A stretch of DNA of 64,000 nt from contig NZ_JAODTL010000014.1 of assembly GCF_026191375.1 (NCBI RefSeq), positions 1 through 64,000 on the forward strand. The letters run 5' to 3'. Every line of letters begins with the position of its first letter. The first letter of the stretch is position 1. Under the pieces are notes generated by a model. The model was not told where the DNA came from. It did no database searches and saw nothing but the letters and a program-made list of their open reading frames with translations. Both the position numbers and the translations under genes were made by a program. This document shows, piece by piece, positions 8,280 to 17,182 of this stretch. This DNA is from Marinomonas pontica (lineage in GTDB: Bacteria; Pseudomonadota; Gammaproteobacteria; Pseudomonadales; Marinomonadaceae).

Positions 8280-9053
8280 ATGCACGTTCATATCAAGACA
8301 CCAACTGAAATCGAATTCATGCGTGAGTCTGGAAAGCTACTGGCCAGCGTATTTCATATGCTCGATGACTTCGTTAAAGAAGGCGTATCGACTTTAGAAA
8401 TCAACGATAAAGTAGAAGACTTCATTCGCAATGAACTGAACGCAAGACCGGCCAGTTTAGGACAATACGACTATGGTTTTTCCTTAAACTCCTCAATAAA
8501 CGAAGTCGTTTGTCATGGTGTTCCGAACGACAGTCATAAACTCAAAGCAAAAGACATCATCAATCTAGACATCACCTTAGAGAAAAACGGCTTTATCGCC
8601 GATTCCAGCAAAATGTATGTCATGAGTGACGCCAACCCTATTGCCAAACGCTTAGTAAAAACCACCTACGAAGCCATGTGGGCAGGAATCAAAAAAGTAA
8701 AACCCGGCGGCACCCTAGGCGACATTGGCGCAGCTATCCAAACCCTAGCGGAAAGCAAAGGTTATTCTGTCGTAAAAGAATACTGCGGCCATGGTATTGG
8801 TCGAGAAATGCACGAAGAACCACAAGTACTGCATTACGGTAAAACTGGAACAGGAATGGTGCTGGAAGCGGGCATGACCTTCACTATCGAGCCAATGATC
8901 AACCAAGGCAAAGCCAAAACCAAGACCAAAAAAGACGGCTGGACCGTTGTGACGGCTGATAAAAAATTATCGGCGCAATGGGAACATACCATCTTAGTCA
9001 CAGAAACGGGTTATGAAGTGCTGACCTTAAGAAACGAAGAAGCCAGTATCTAA
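8280..9053 (+). CDS. map: Type I methionine aminopeptidase, variant S1 pocket
   Basis: A 257-residue aminopeptidase that removes initiator methionine from nascent proteins. It aligns without gaps to my recollection of E. coli MetAP up to residue 235. All five metal ligands are kept: D97, D108, H171, E204 and E235, plus H79. The methionine-binding pocket differs: position 59 is Ser (Cys in E. coli), 62 is Gln (Tyr), 70 is Asn (Cys) and 177 is Met (Phe), while Y65 and W221 are kept. This suggests changed or relaxed substrate choice. It is not beside rpsB, where the housekeeping map usually lies, but is coupled to a ParD-like gene, so it is probably a second, specialised copy. Confidence 0.9.
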   Translation: MHVHIKTPTEIEFMRESGKLLASVFHMLDDFVKEGVSTLEINDKVEDFIRNELNARPASLGQYDYGFSLNSSINEVVCHGVPNDSHKLKAKDIINLDITLEKNGFIADSSKMYVMSDANPIAKRLVKTTYEAMWAGIKKVKPGGTLGDIGAAIQTLAESKGYSVVKEYCGHGIGREMHEEPQVLHYGKTGTGMVLEAGMTFTIEPMINQGKAKTKTKKDGWTVVTADKKLSAQWEHTILVTETGYEVLTLRNEEASI

Positions 9054-9080
9054 AGGGGTATGATACTGGCTTCTTCGTTT
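9032..9080. repeat. 19-bp perfect inverted repeat spanning the 3' end of map
   Basis: AAACGAAGAAGCCAGTATC at 9032-9050 is exactly complementary to 9062-9080, with an 11-base loop that contains the stop codon. The left arm encodes the last codons of the aminopeptidase. Only GTTT follows, with no longer T-run, so it could be a terminator or a 3'-end stabiliser. Confidence 0.7.
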
Positions 9081-9143
9081 AGCCTGCCAACCTTAATGAG
9101 TTAAAATACAGGTTTTCGGCTAGCTCTATGTTTTAGTACTCGC

Positions 9144-9716
9144 TTATTGCTTAGGCAAAAGCACAGTATCGATTACATGGATCACACCGTTAGATTGCTT
9201 AACATCGGCAATAGTGACGTGGGCAACACGGCCGTTTTCATCTTCAAGCATAATTTTATCGCCCATATAAGTGGCCATTAACGTACAGCCGCCAATGGTC
9301 GGCACCGGGTGTTTGCCCATGTCATCATCGATCATGGTTTTAATCGCGCCAGATAAGGCGTCGGCTTTTACCACGTGACAAGCTAACACCTTAGTTAAAG
9401 CGGCTTTGTTTTCTGGTTTTAACAAAACGGCGACAGCACCCTCTGGTAATTTATCAAACGCCGCATTGGTTGGCGCAAAAACAGTAAAAGGACCTGGACC
9501 TTGTAGAGTGTCAACCAAACCGGCGGCTTTAACGGCAGCCACTAACGTTGTGTGGTCTTTCGAGTTAACCGCATTTTCAATGATGTTCTTGCTCGCATAC
9601 ATTGGTGCACCGCCCACCATTGGATTCGTATGTTCATCCGCACTTTTCATCCCACCCGTAGAACAGCCAGCAAGGGTTACAATGGTCGCAGCAGAAATAA
9701 GACTTAGTAATTTCAT
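9144..9716 (-). CDS. Fasciclin (FAS1) domain lipoprotein
   Basis: A 190-residue protein. The ATG at 9714-9716 is chosen because GGAGAA lies just upstream and the sequence then begins with a lipoprotein signal peptide, MKLLSLISAATIVTLAGC, whose Cys18 would be lipidated. One FAS1 domain follows (about residues 45-185) with both conserved boxes: FTVFAPTNAAF and the GVIHVIDTVLLP end. FAS1 domains mediate cell-surface adhesion. It stands alone, convergent with the map gene. Substrate or partner unknown. Confidence 0.85.
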   Translation of the reverse strand: MKLLSLISAATIVTLAGCSTGGMKSADEHTNPMVGGAPMYASKNIIENAVNSKDHTTLVAAVKAAGLVDTLQGPGPFTVFAPTNAAFDKLPEGAVAVLLKPENKAALTKVLACHVVKADALSGAIKTMIDDDMGKHPVPTIGGCTLMATYMGDKIMLEDENGRVAHVTIADVKQSNGVIHVIDTVLLPKQ

Positions 9717-9823
9717 TGTTATTCTCCAGTTTGTTTTTCCATAGCAATTCGCCATGGTTATACAGAGATACGAGGTCGTTTCAAAAAGGTTTCACATTTT
9801 CTAACCTTTATTCAAATGCCGTT

Positions 9824-10312
9824 CTAAACGGGTTGAAACACTAAAGAAATACCATTCAAGCAGTGGCGTAATCCCGTTGGGGCTGGACCATCGTTAAAAA
9901 TATGTCCTAAGTGACTGCCACATCGACGACAATGCACTTCCGTTCTTGCCATGAAAAAGCCGTTGTCTTCCTTGGTTCCAATGGCATTGGGTAAACTGTC
10001 ATAAAAACTTGGCCAGCCAGTACCACTTTCATATTTTGTATTACTAGGATAAAGAGGAAGATCACACCCTTTACAGAGATAAGTGCCCTCTCGCTTTTCA
10101 TTCAGTAGAGGACTACTACCAGCCCTTTCTGTCTTCTCTTCTCGCATTACTTGGTATTCAAAATCACTTAACTTTGCTTTCCACTGTTGCTTAGTTCGAT
10201 ATACCTCAAAGTGTGAGTTAGATGCTAATACCGCAGCCGTAGCTGGCATAGTTGAAAACTTAACAACACCTGCTGCGCAGGCCGCTCGAGTAAGAAAATG
10301 TCGACGATTCAT
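9824..10312 (-). CDS. msrB: Peptide-methionine (R)-S-oxide reductase with Tat signal
   Basis: A 162-residue MsrB that reduces methionine-R-sulfoxide in proteins. The start at 10310-10312 follows a GGAGG site and opens with a twin-arginine signal (NRRHFLTRAA), so the enzyme should be exported folded to the periplasm. The zinc-binding CxxC pairs are in CKGCDLP and CRRCGSHLGH, and the catalytic Cys is in RHCLNGISL. The extracytoplasmic location suggests repair of oxidised envelope proteins, like the lipoprotein or membrane protein repair systems of other bacteria. The electron donor is not evident here. Confidence 0.9.
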   Translation of the reverse strand: MNRRHFLTRAACAAGVVKFSTMPATAAVLASNSHFEVYRTKQQWKAKLSDFEYQVMREEKTERAGSSPLLNEKREGTYLCKGCDLPLYPSNTKYESGTGWPSFYDSLPNAIGTKEDNGFFMARTEVHCRRCGSHLGHIFNDGPAPTGLRHCLNGISLVFQPV

Positions 10313-10426
10313 AACAAAACCTCCAAAGAAAAAATGGCTGAATCCTGTTAGCAAATTCAGCACATACAAAGAGGTACGGTAAAAAAGGGAAAAGTTTCAA
10401 CGGATACTTTAACGAAAAGGGTCAAA

Positions 10427-10462
10427 CAAAAAAAAGGGTAAGCTCCGAAGAACTTACCCTTT
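10427..10462 (-). terminator. Terminator of the cold-shock gene
   Basis: A 10-bp stem, AAAGGGTAAG (10433-10442) with CTTACCCTTT (10453-10462), followed on the minus strand by a run of at least seven T. It lies about 20 bases past the csp stop codon and is a good intrinsic terminator. Confidence 0.8.
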
Positions 10463-10484
10463 CTTAACTATACTGAGTAGCGAA

Positions 10485-10694
10485 TTAAACTACTGTAATA
10501 TTCTCTGCTTGAGGACCTTTCTGGCCAGCTGTCACAACGAATTCTACTTGTTGGCCTTCAGCCAATGTTTTGAATCCATCGCTTACGATAGCACTGAAAT
10601 GTGCGAACACATCTGGACCAGACGCTTGTTCAATAAAACCAAAACCTTTTGTTTCGTTGAACCACTTAACGGTTCCTTTCACTGTATTAGACAT
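10485..10694 (-). CDS. Cold-shock protein, CspA family
   Basis: A 69-residue single cold-shock domain. RNP1 (KGFGFIEQ) and RNP2 (VFAHFSAI) are both present, so it binds single-stranded RNA or DNA and acts as an RNA chaperone. About 200 bp upstream hold no gene. Long 5' leaders are common for this family and can be cold-responsive, but I see no definite cold-box. It has its own terminator. Confidence 0.95.
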   Translation of the reverse strand: MSNTVKGTVKWFNETKGFGFIEQASGPDVFAHFSAIVSDGFKTLAEGQQVEFVVTAGQKGPQAENITVV

Positions 10695-10896
10695 AAATAA
10701 TCACCTGAGTTTGAAATGGCCCTTTGTGGACCGAGAGTGCAAAAAATAGACTGGTACTTAGAAACTTTCAGGACGAGGATTTTATGAATAAAACAACGTA
10801 TTGCAGAGTTAATAACTATAGACTTCTTTCTAGCTTGTGCCGCCATAGTATAGATAAAAACCTTGCATAGATAGCTTTATTACAGCTTTTTCTAAA

Positions 10897-12060
10897 TTAC
10901 CCCCATGCCTTTTGACCATCAATCCATGTTGATGTGACAAAGTAACCATCACTCAAAGCAACAAGGCTTGCTCGATATCCCTCTTTGATACGACCAAAAT
11001 GTTGCTCTATTCCTAAAAACTCAGCAGGCCTTAAAGACGCCATCTGTAAGGCTTGCGCAGGTGTTCGCCCAATTAGATTAACGGTATTACGAACTGCGGT
11101 TGCCATATCTAAATCCGACCCTGCCAGTGTGCCATCTTCGGTGGTGACTTTGCCTTCACTACGAAGTACTTTTTTACCTAAAAATGGCATTTCTTTTTCA
11201 TCTGACCCCACACTCTGAATCGCATCAGTTACTAAAAGCATGTGCTCACAGCCTTTCGCGGCAATAGCAATTCGCATACTTGCAGGATGAACATGATGGC
11301 CATCGGCAATTAATCCGCACCAAGTTGGTATATCTGTTTGTAATGCCGCACCAACTACACCCGGTTCACGACTTACTAAAGGTGTCATAGCATTAAACAA
11401 GTGAGTAAAACCGCGAGCACCACTCATCACGGCTTGCCTAGCTTGATCATAATTGGCAGCAGAATGGCCAATACAAACGATAACCCCTTCAGAAACCAAC
11501 CATTCGATAAAACCTTCTGGCACTTGCTCTGGTGCTAATGTCACCATAAGTTTTCCGCTGCGGCTCACTTCCAATAACGTAGCTAGTTTACCTTCTGTGG
11601 GTTTGCGCAGCTTAGATTCGTTATGAACGCCTTTACGAATGGGATTAAGGTAAGGGCCTTCATAGTGCAGACCTAAAATACCCGCCATGTTTTGCTTAAG
11701 AGCTTGGCAAACCGCTTGATGCGCCTGCGACATGATTTCGTAATCATCGGAAATTAATGTCGGCATCATAGCCACAGTGCCAAATTGAGCATGCACAGCC
11801 ACCATGCGTTCTAACGCTTCAATAGTCGGCGTATGGTTAAACAAGACGCCGCCGCCACCATTGACATGCACATCAATAAACCCTGGCGCCAGAATATCAA
11901 CCACGTCTGTATTTTCAGTGTATTGCTCAACAGCTAAATCAGCAACAGATGTAATAGAGTCAATCACTTGCCCTTTAAAGGTCACCTTTTGATTCGTGAG
12001 CCAGTTCTCGCCATCGAACAAACGCTTGGCAAACAAGGTTGTTAACTTATGTTCCATCAT
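10897..12060 (-). CDS. nagA: N-acetylglucosamine-6-phosphate deacetylase
   Basis: A 387-residue amidohydrolase that makes glucosamine-6-phosphate. Recognisable sites are the IDVHVNGGGG strand, GLHYEGPYLN with the metal-binding Glu, the GHSAANYDQA and THLFNAM His-containing motifs, and the catalytic Asp in LVTDAIQS. Its start overlaps the nagK stop by four bases, so nagB-nagK-nagA form one tightly coupled operon. It supplies the substrate for NagB. Confidence 0.95.
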   Translation of the reverse strand: MMEHKLTTLFAKRLFDGENWLTNQKVTFKGQVIDSITSVADLAVEQYTENTDVVDILAPGFIDVHVNGGGGVLFNHTPTIEALERMVAVHAQFGTVAMMPTLISDDYEIMSQAHQAVCQALKQNMAGILGLHYEGPYLNPIRKGVHNESKLRKPTEGKLATLLEVSRSGKLMVTLAPEQVPEGFIEWLVSEGVIVCIGHSAANYDQARQAVMSGARGFTHLFNAMTPLVSREPGVVGAALQTDIPTWCGLIADGHHVHPASMRIAIAAKGCEHMLLVTDAIQSVGSDEKEMPFLGKKVLRSEGKVTTEDGTLAGSDLDMATAVRNTVNLIGRTPAQALQMASLRPAEFLGIEQHFGRIKEGYRASLVALSDGYFVTSTWIDGQKAWG

Positions 12061-12939
12061 ATTGCTTTCCTTCCTATTTGAGCTTTAGCCATCAAAATGG
12101 CACCCGCCATAGCGTCACCCTTTGGCTGACAAAAGTAAGGCGAAAAACGTTCTGGCAAATATTCTAAAATGGCCTCTGAGACGCCGCCAACTAAAACTAT
12201 TTTCTGGGCACCTTTAGCGATCAGAGCGTCTAAATACTGACTAACCCATTCCACTTGCTGTTGGATGATTTTTAACGCGATAGGGTCTTTTTGCTGCGCA
12301 AACTGAAACACCTGAACGGCAAAAGCCCCATATTCTTTAGGAAGTGGCACACGGTTTTGATACAGTACATATTCTTCCGCAGAGAGAGAAAACTCAGCAT
12401 TAATACTGTCAGTAAAAGGTGTCGAAGGAGAAATACCATCTAAAGCTGCTAACGAATATTCCAACGCAGAAAGCCCAATACGCGCCCCACTACCTTGATC
12501 AGATAAAGGAAAACCCCAACCACCAACAATGTTGAATCGTTCATTTTGATAAACCACACCACAGCTACCAGTGCCCAATATCAATAACGCGCCATCTTCG
12601 CCGTTAAACGCCCCTAAACAAGCCGCATGAGCATCTGTTAATAAATAGCGCTGCCCAAACGGAGACTTTTTGAGCAATCACCTGCTCTTGTTCTAACGGC
12701 TGATTGGCACCCGCCAAACCTAAACCTAACGTGATTTTTGAATAGCCTTCGGGAGAAATATTGCCTTGATGGCATGCTTCAAGGCAGGCATTGATAATGT
12801 TCTGCCATGCCGCCTCTATCCCTATTCTTGGATTACCTGAGCCACCGACCGCCTCACCTAATACATTGCCATCGCCATCAACCAAACGGGCGCGGCAAAA
12901 AGTACCGCCGCCGTCCACACCAATATATAAACCGCTCAT
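12057..12939 (-). pseudogene. BadF/BadG-type N-acetylglucosamine kinase, frameshifted
   Basis: Two minus-strand frames join into one kinase of about 293 residues. The N-terminal part starts MSGLYIGVDGGGT (ATP phosphate loop) and ends in EQVIAQK; the rest continues SPFGQRYLLTDAHAACLGAF and includes ILGTGSCG. The frame is lost at the T5 run at 12667-12671 (A5 in the gene), where removing one base restores it. Its ATG overlaps the nagB stop by four bases, and its stop overlaps the nagA start. It should phosphorylate cytoplasmic GlcNAc delivered by the adjacent ABC transporter. A sequencing indel is likely because both halves are intact. Confidence 0.85.
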
Positions 12940-13736
12940 GCCAAACTTCCCTCGTGCAATTGTTGACGTTTTTGTTCGCACCATTGGTAATATTCTTTTA
13001 GCTCTAATAAGCCAGCCGCCTCTTCATCTAATACTATGGTTGCCGCTTCATGCAGTTGCAGTGCTGACGCTGGACACATGGCAGAAAGCGGTCCTTCAAT
13101 CATGGCTTTAACCGCCTCTGCTTTCGTTTTACCAGTGGCCATCAACAGCACTGACTTACTTTCTAAAATAGTACCAATCCCCATGGTTAGCGCTAAATGC
13201 GGCTGATACTCGCCTTCTTCAAAAAAACGTTTGTTCGCAACAACGGTAGACTCTGACAAGGTTTTGATACGCGTGCGCGAAGCAAAACTAGAAGTAGGTT
13301 CATTAAAGCCAATATGACCATTTAAGCCGATGCCTAAAATCTGTAAATCAATACCACCTGCCAGCTGGATACACTGCTCATAGTCCTGTGCACTGCGTTT
13401 TAAGACATCGACATCCTGACTGTCTGCAATGGGAACATGCGTATTCTCATCAAAGATATCGATCTGCTCAAATAGATAATGCTCCATAAAAGCTCGATAA
13501 CTTTGTTGATGGGCATCAGTAATACCTATGTATTCATCTAAATTAAAGCTAGTCACGCGACGAAAGGATACGTTTTTAGCCTGATAGCGCGCCACCAACT
13601 CTTTATATAACGCAATAGGTGTAGACCCCGTTGCCAAGCCTAATACAGGATCCGGTTTGGTATTAATCACATCAACGACACGATCAGCCGCATACAAGGC
13701 CACCTCATGAGCAGATGGGAGAATGATAACTTGCAT
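12936..13736 (-). CDS. nagB: Glucosamine-6-phosphate deaminase
   Basis: A 266-residue isomerase/deaminase that converts glucosamine-6-phosphate to fructose-6-phosphate and ammonia. The start MQVIILPSAHEV (ATG at 13734-13736) is the conserved family N-terminus, so the longer upstream reading is rejected. Motifs are LATGSTP (phosphate loop), the catalytic Asp in FNLDEYIG, and LGIGLNGHIGFNEP with the ring-opening His. It is the first gene of the nagB-nagK-nagA operon and diverges from the sugar ABC transporter. Confidence 0.95.
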   Translation of the reverse strand: MQVIILPSAHEVALYAADRVVDVINTKPDPVLGLATGSTPIALYKELVARYQAKNVSFRRVTSFNLDEYIGITDAHQQSYRAFMEHYLFEQIDIFDENTHVPIADSQDVDVLKRSAQDYEQCIQLAGGIDLQILGIGLNGHIGFNEPTSSFASRTRIKTLSESTVVANKRFFEEGEYQPHLALTMGIGTILESKSVLLMATGKTKAEAVKAMIEGPLSAMCPASALQLHEAATIVLDEEAAGLLELKEYYQWCEQKRQQLHEGSLA

Positions 13737-13958
13737 AAGAATCCTCTTTATTAACCCGAGCAAACAAAAACCAATAAAATACCAATTAAAGCGTAAGATC
13801 AAATTATTTTCCACAATTCTGTCATATTTGTTTGCCTGACAACATAATTGGTGCTAATTTCTAAATCTTAGCAATACCTAAAAAATACCATTTAAGTTTA
13901 ATTACCTAATAAAAAAAGCACTCATATCACAATTGGAAAACACAATCGGAGAGTAATC
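13737..13958. promoter_or_regulatory. Divergent nagB / ABC-transporter control region with repeated ACCAATTA motif
   Basis: This 222-bp AT-rich gap must hold both promoters. A motif recurs: AAATACCAATTAA at 13777-13789, AAATACCATTTAA at 13883-13895 (one difference), and TAATTGGT, the reverse complement of ACCAATTA, at 13845-13852. These could be operator half-sites for the GntR/UTRA regulator at 18364, but I see no classical GTCTAGAC-type palindrome. Confidence 0.35.
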
Positions 13959-15254
13959 ATGTTAAATGTTCGTTCCGCTTTGCTTAACAAAAAACCGGAA
14001 GTAAAAACGGTTACAAAGTTCACTTGTCTGGCGGCGATACTGCTTAGCAGTACTGGTATGGCGCAAGCGGCTGGTAGTTTATCTATTGAAAGTTGGCGCA
14101 GTGACGACGCTAACATCTGGTCAGATGTTATTATTCCAGCCTTCAACAAAAACCACCCAGACACAAAAGTAAACTTTGCCCCAACCCCTCCAACGGAATA
14201 CAACTCTGCCTTACAAGCCAAATTAAAAGCAGGCTCTGCTGGCGATTTAATCACTTGTCGTCCGTTCGATACGGCGTTAGATCTTTATAAAGACGGTTAT
14301 CTTGCAAATCTAAATGATCTAAAAGGTCTAAAGCAATTCTCTGACGTGGCGAAAAGTGCATGGGTCACGGACGATGGCAAAGACCAATTCTGTATGCCTG
14401 TTGCATCGGTTATTCATGGCTTTGTTTACAACAAAGAAATCTTTAAAGAATTGAATTTATCCGTGCCTAAAACCCGTGATGAGTTTTTCAAGACACTTGA
14501 TACCATCAAATCAGAAAGTCGTTATATACCGTTAGCAATGGGAACCGCTGATCAGTGGGAAGCTGCCACAATGGGTTTCCAGAATATCGGACCCAACTAT
14601 TGGGAAGGTGAAAAAGGTCGTAAAGCGCTACTAAGCGGTAAAGAAAAATTAACCGACAAAGCTTACGTAGATACTTGGAAAGAACTTGCCCAGTGGAAAC
14701 CGTATCTAGGTCGAGGATTTGAAGCGCAGAAATACTCTGACTCACAGAACCTTTTCACCTTAGGTCGTGCTGCCATTTACCCAGCCGGCTCTTGGGATAT
14801 TCAGACGTTCAATAATCAAGCGGATTTTGAATTCGGCGCCTTTCCGCCTCCAGTAGCGAAAGCAGGAGACACTTGTTACATCAGTGATCACACCGATATG
14901 GGTATTGGTATAAATGCCAGTTCAACTAATAAAGAAGCCGCTAAAGTCTTCTTAAATTGGATGGCAAGTAAAGAGTTCGCCACACTTTATGCGAATGAGG
15001 TACCGGGCTTCTTCCCATTGTCTGATCATCAAATAGACATAAAAGATCCTGTTGCACAGGAGTTTATGAGCTGGCGTCAACAGTGCAAATCGACCATTCG
15101 TAACTCTTATCAAATCCTGTCTCGTGGTACACCAAACTTGGAGAACCAACTTTGGAACGTCAGTGCTCAGGTAATCAATGGCACCATGACACCAGAAGCC
15201 GCCGCCAAAGAAACACAAGAAGGCTTGGAGCAATGGTACAAACCTCAGCAATAA
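13959..15254 (+). CDS. Sugar ABC transporter substrate-binding protein (probable GlcNAc/chito-sugar)
   Basis: A 431-residue family-1 periplasmic binding protein with a signal peptide up to about residue 37 (GMAQA). It has the aromatic-rich architecture of sugar binders (IESWRSDD, PNYWEGEKG, YPAGSWDIQTF). A CGGAGAG site precedes the ATG. It opens a plus-strand operon with two permeases, an ATPase and a GntR regulator, divergent from nagB-nagK-nagA. N-acetylglucosamine or chitobiose is therefore the likely cargo. The cargo is inferred from context, not from the sequence itself. Confidence 0.85.
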   Translation: MLNVRSALLNKKPEVKTVTKFTCLAAILLSSTGMAQAAGSLSIESWRSDDANIWSDVIIPAFNKNHPDTKVNFAPTPPTEYNSALQAKLKAGSAGDLITCRPFDTALDLYKDGYLANLNDLKGLKQFSDVAKSAWVTDDGKDQFCMPVASVIHGFVYNKEIFKELNLSVPKTRDEFFKTLDTIKSESRYIPLAMGTADQWEAATMGFQNIGPNYWEGEKGRKALLSGKEKLTDKAYVDTWKELAQWKPYLGRGFEAQKYSDSQNLFTLGRAAIYPAGSWDIQTFNNQADFEFGAFPPPVAKAGDTCYISDHTDMGIGINASSTNKEAAKVFLNWMASKEFATLYANEVPGFFPLSDHQIDIKDPVAQEFMSWRQQCKSTIRNSYQILSRGTPNLENQLWNVSAQVINGTMTPEAAAKETQEGLEQWYKPQQ

Positions 15255-15339
15255 GCTAAACCATTAAGAGGTCGTCCATTAGGGCGCCCTCTTAACTAAA
15301 TGCAATTTATCTAGATAGCACGTTACATTGAGATAAACT

Positions 15340-16274
15340 ATGAATCCATCCAACCAACATGACGAAAAAAACCTTTCCCATGGCACTTGGTATTTTTCCT
15401 CGGGCCGGGATTGCTTATTTACGTTGTTTTCAGTGTTTACCCCTTGCTCGATACACTCGTCTTAAGTTTATACAACGAGCAACAAGGGCAAACTAGCTTT
15501 GTCGGCCTGCAAAATTTCATTACCTTAGTAACAGACGACACTTGGTCACAGGCTTTTTGGAACGCTCTTGGCAATAACTTCAAATTCTTCGCGATTCACA
15601 TGCTTGTACAAAACCCAATTGGTCTACTTTTAGCGGTTTTATTAAGCTCGCCAAAATTACGTCTATCCGGTACTTACCGAACACTTATTTTTATGCCGAC
15701 CATGCTTTCTGTGGTGATTATAGGTTTCGTTTGGCAGTTGCTGTTAAGCCCTATTTGGGGGATTTCTGAGAACTTCCTTTACAGCATTGGTCTTGGTCAA
15801 TACTTCGATGCTTGGCTTGGCAAAGAAAGCAGCGCACTGATCACCCTAGCCTTTATCTCCGTCTGGCAGTTTGTCGGTATTCCGATGATGTTGATTTATG
15901 CCACCTTGCTTAATATTCCTGATGACATTGTCGATGCTAGCGTGGTTGATGGTGCAAATTCATTTCAGACCTTTTGGCACATTAAATTACCGTTAATCTT
16001 GCCAACTATCGCCATGGTATCAATTTTAACCTTTGTGGCGAATTTCAATGCATTTGAACTGATATATGCGGTAAAAGGCGCCCTTGCCGGCCCAGATTTC
16101 TCGACTGATTTAATGGGAACTTTCTTCTATCGAACATTCTTTGGCTTCCAGCTACAACAAGGCAGCGCATCCATGGGTGCTGCGGTGGCAACACTGATGT
16201 TTTTAATCATTTTGATGGGCGTTATGTTGTTCTTATTCTTTATTCAACGTCGCATTCAGCGATTCCAATTTTAA
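15340..16274 (+). pseudogene. Sugar ABC transporter permease (MalF type), N-terminal frameshift
   Basis: The inner-membrane permease reads cleanly from about 15390 on (FFLGPGLLIYVVFSVYP onward, six membrane segments, and the EAA-type loop DASVVDGANSFQTFWHIKLPL contacting the ATPase). The natural start appears to be the ATG at 15340 (MNPSNQHDEKNLSHGTWYF), which is in another frame. One missing T in the T5 run at 15393-15397 would join them. Otherwise translation must begin at the TTG at 15387, which lacks a good ribosome-binding site. The MalG partner follows after 7 bp. A sequencing indel is likely. Confidence 0.8.
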
Positions 16275-16281
16275 GGAGGCT

Positions 16282-17148
16282 ATGATGAAACTATTTAGTC
16301 GTCTTATGCCTTCCTCTGGAATGAGACAAGTACCCAAAAGTGTCACTGTACACGCTGTGTTATTGGCCTATACCGTGATAGCGCTCTTCCCAATTATTGT
16401 CGTTGTAATCAATGCCTTTAAAGAGCGTCGCGCTATTTTCCGTGATCCGCTCGGCTTACCAGACAGTGATTCCTTTACCTTAGTAGGGTTCCAGCAAGTG
16501 TTATTGAGATCAGACTTCGGTTTGTATTCTTGGAACAGTTTGGTCGTCACTATTTTGGCGGTCGGTTTGGTGCTTTTACTTGGCGCGATGGCCGCTTGGG
16601 CGCTGACTGAATACAAATTTAAGGGCAACTTATTGATTACCTTTTTGTTTGCCATGGGCATCATGATACCGATCCGTCTTGGCACGGTGAGTATTTTAAG
16701 CCTGATGGTCAGCTTGGATCTTGTGAATACGCTTACCGCGCTAGTTTTAGTATACATAGCGCAAGGCCTGCCCCTTGCCGTGTACATATTATCGGAGTTT
16801 GTACGCACTATTCCAAAGGAACTCACCGAGGCCGCGCGCTGCGATTCGGTTAGTGAATACAAGATTTTCTTTTGTGTCATCTTGCCACTATTGAAGCCTG
16901 CGATGGCAACCGTCGCCGTATTCACCATGATTCCGATTTGGAATGATTTATGGTTCCCACTAATACTCGCGCCGGGTGAAGAGACTCGCACCATTACTCT
17001 TGGCGTACAACAATTTGTTGGTCAATACGTCACAGACTGGAACTCGGTTTTGTCAGCGCTAACCTTGGCGATCGTTCCTGTGCTGATCTTATACACTATT
17101 TTTTCAAGACAATTGATCCGCGGCTTAACCAGCGGAGCGGTCAAATAA
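16282..17148 (+). CDS. Sugar ABC transporter permease (MalG type)
   Basis: A 288-residue inner-membrane permease with about six transmembrane helices and the EAA loop ELTEAARCDSVSEYKIFFCVILPL that docks on the ATPase. AAGGAGGC precedes the ATG. It follows the MalF-type permease by 7 bp and precedes the ATPase. It forms the heterodimeric membrane channel of the putative amino-sugar importer. Confidence 0.9.
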   Translation: MMKLFSRLMPSSGMRQVPKSVTVHAVLLAYTVIALFPIIVVVINAFKERRAIFRDPLGLPDSDSFTLVGFQQVLLRSDFGLYSWNSLVVTILAVGLVLLLGAMAAWALTEYKFKGNLLITFLFAMGIMIPIRLGTVSILSLMVSLDLVNTLTALVLVYIAQGLPLAVYILSEFVRTIPKELTEAARCDSVSEYKIFFCVILPLLKPAMATVAVFTMIPIWNDLWFPLILAPGEETRTITLGVQQFVGQYVTDWNSVLSALTLAIVPVLILYTIFSRQLIRGLTSGAVK

Positions 17149-17182
17149 TACTTTCTATCTTTGACCGTTGGAGGTTTATTTC

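Noticed and set aside
10695-10896. Riboswitch or small RNA in the leader of the cold-shock gene
   Set aside because: No recognisable conserved structure beyond a generic long csp leader.
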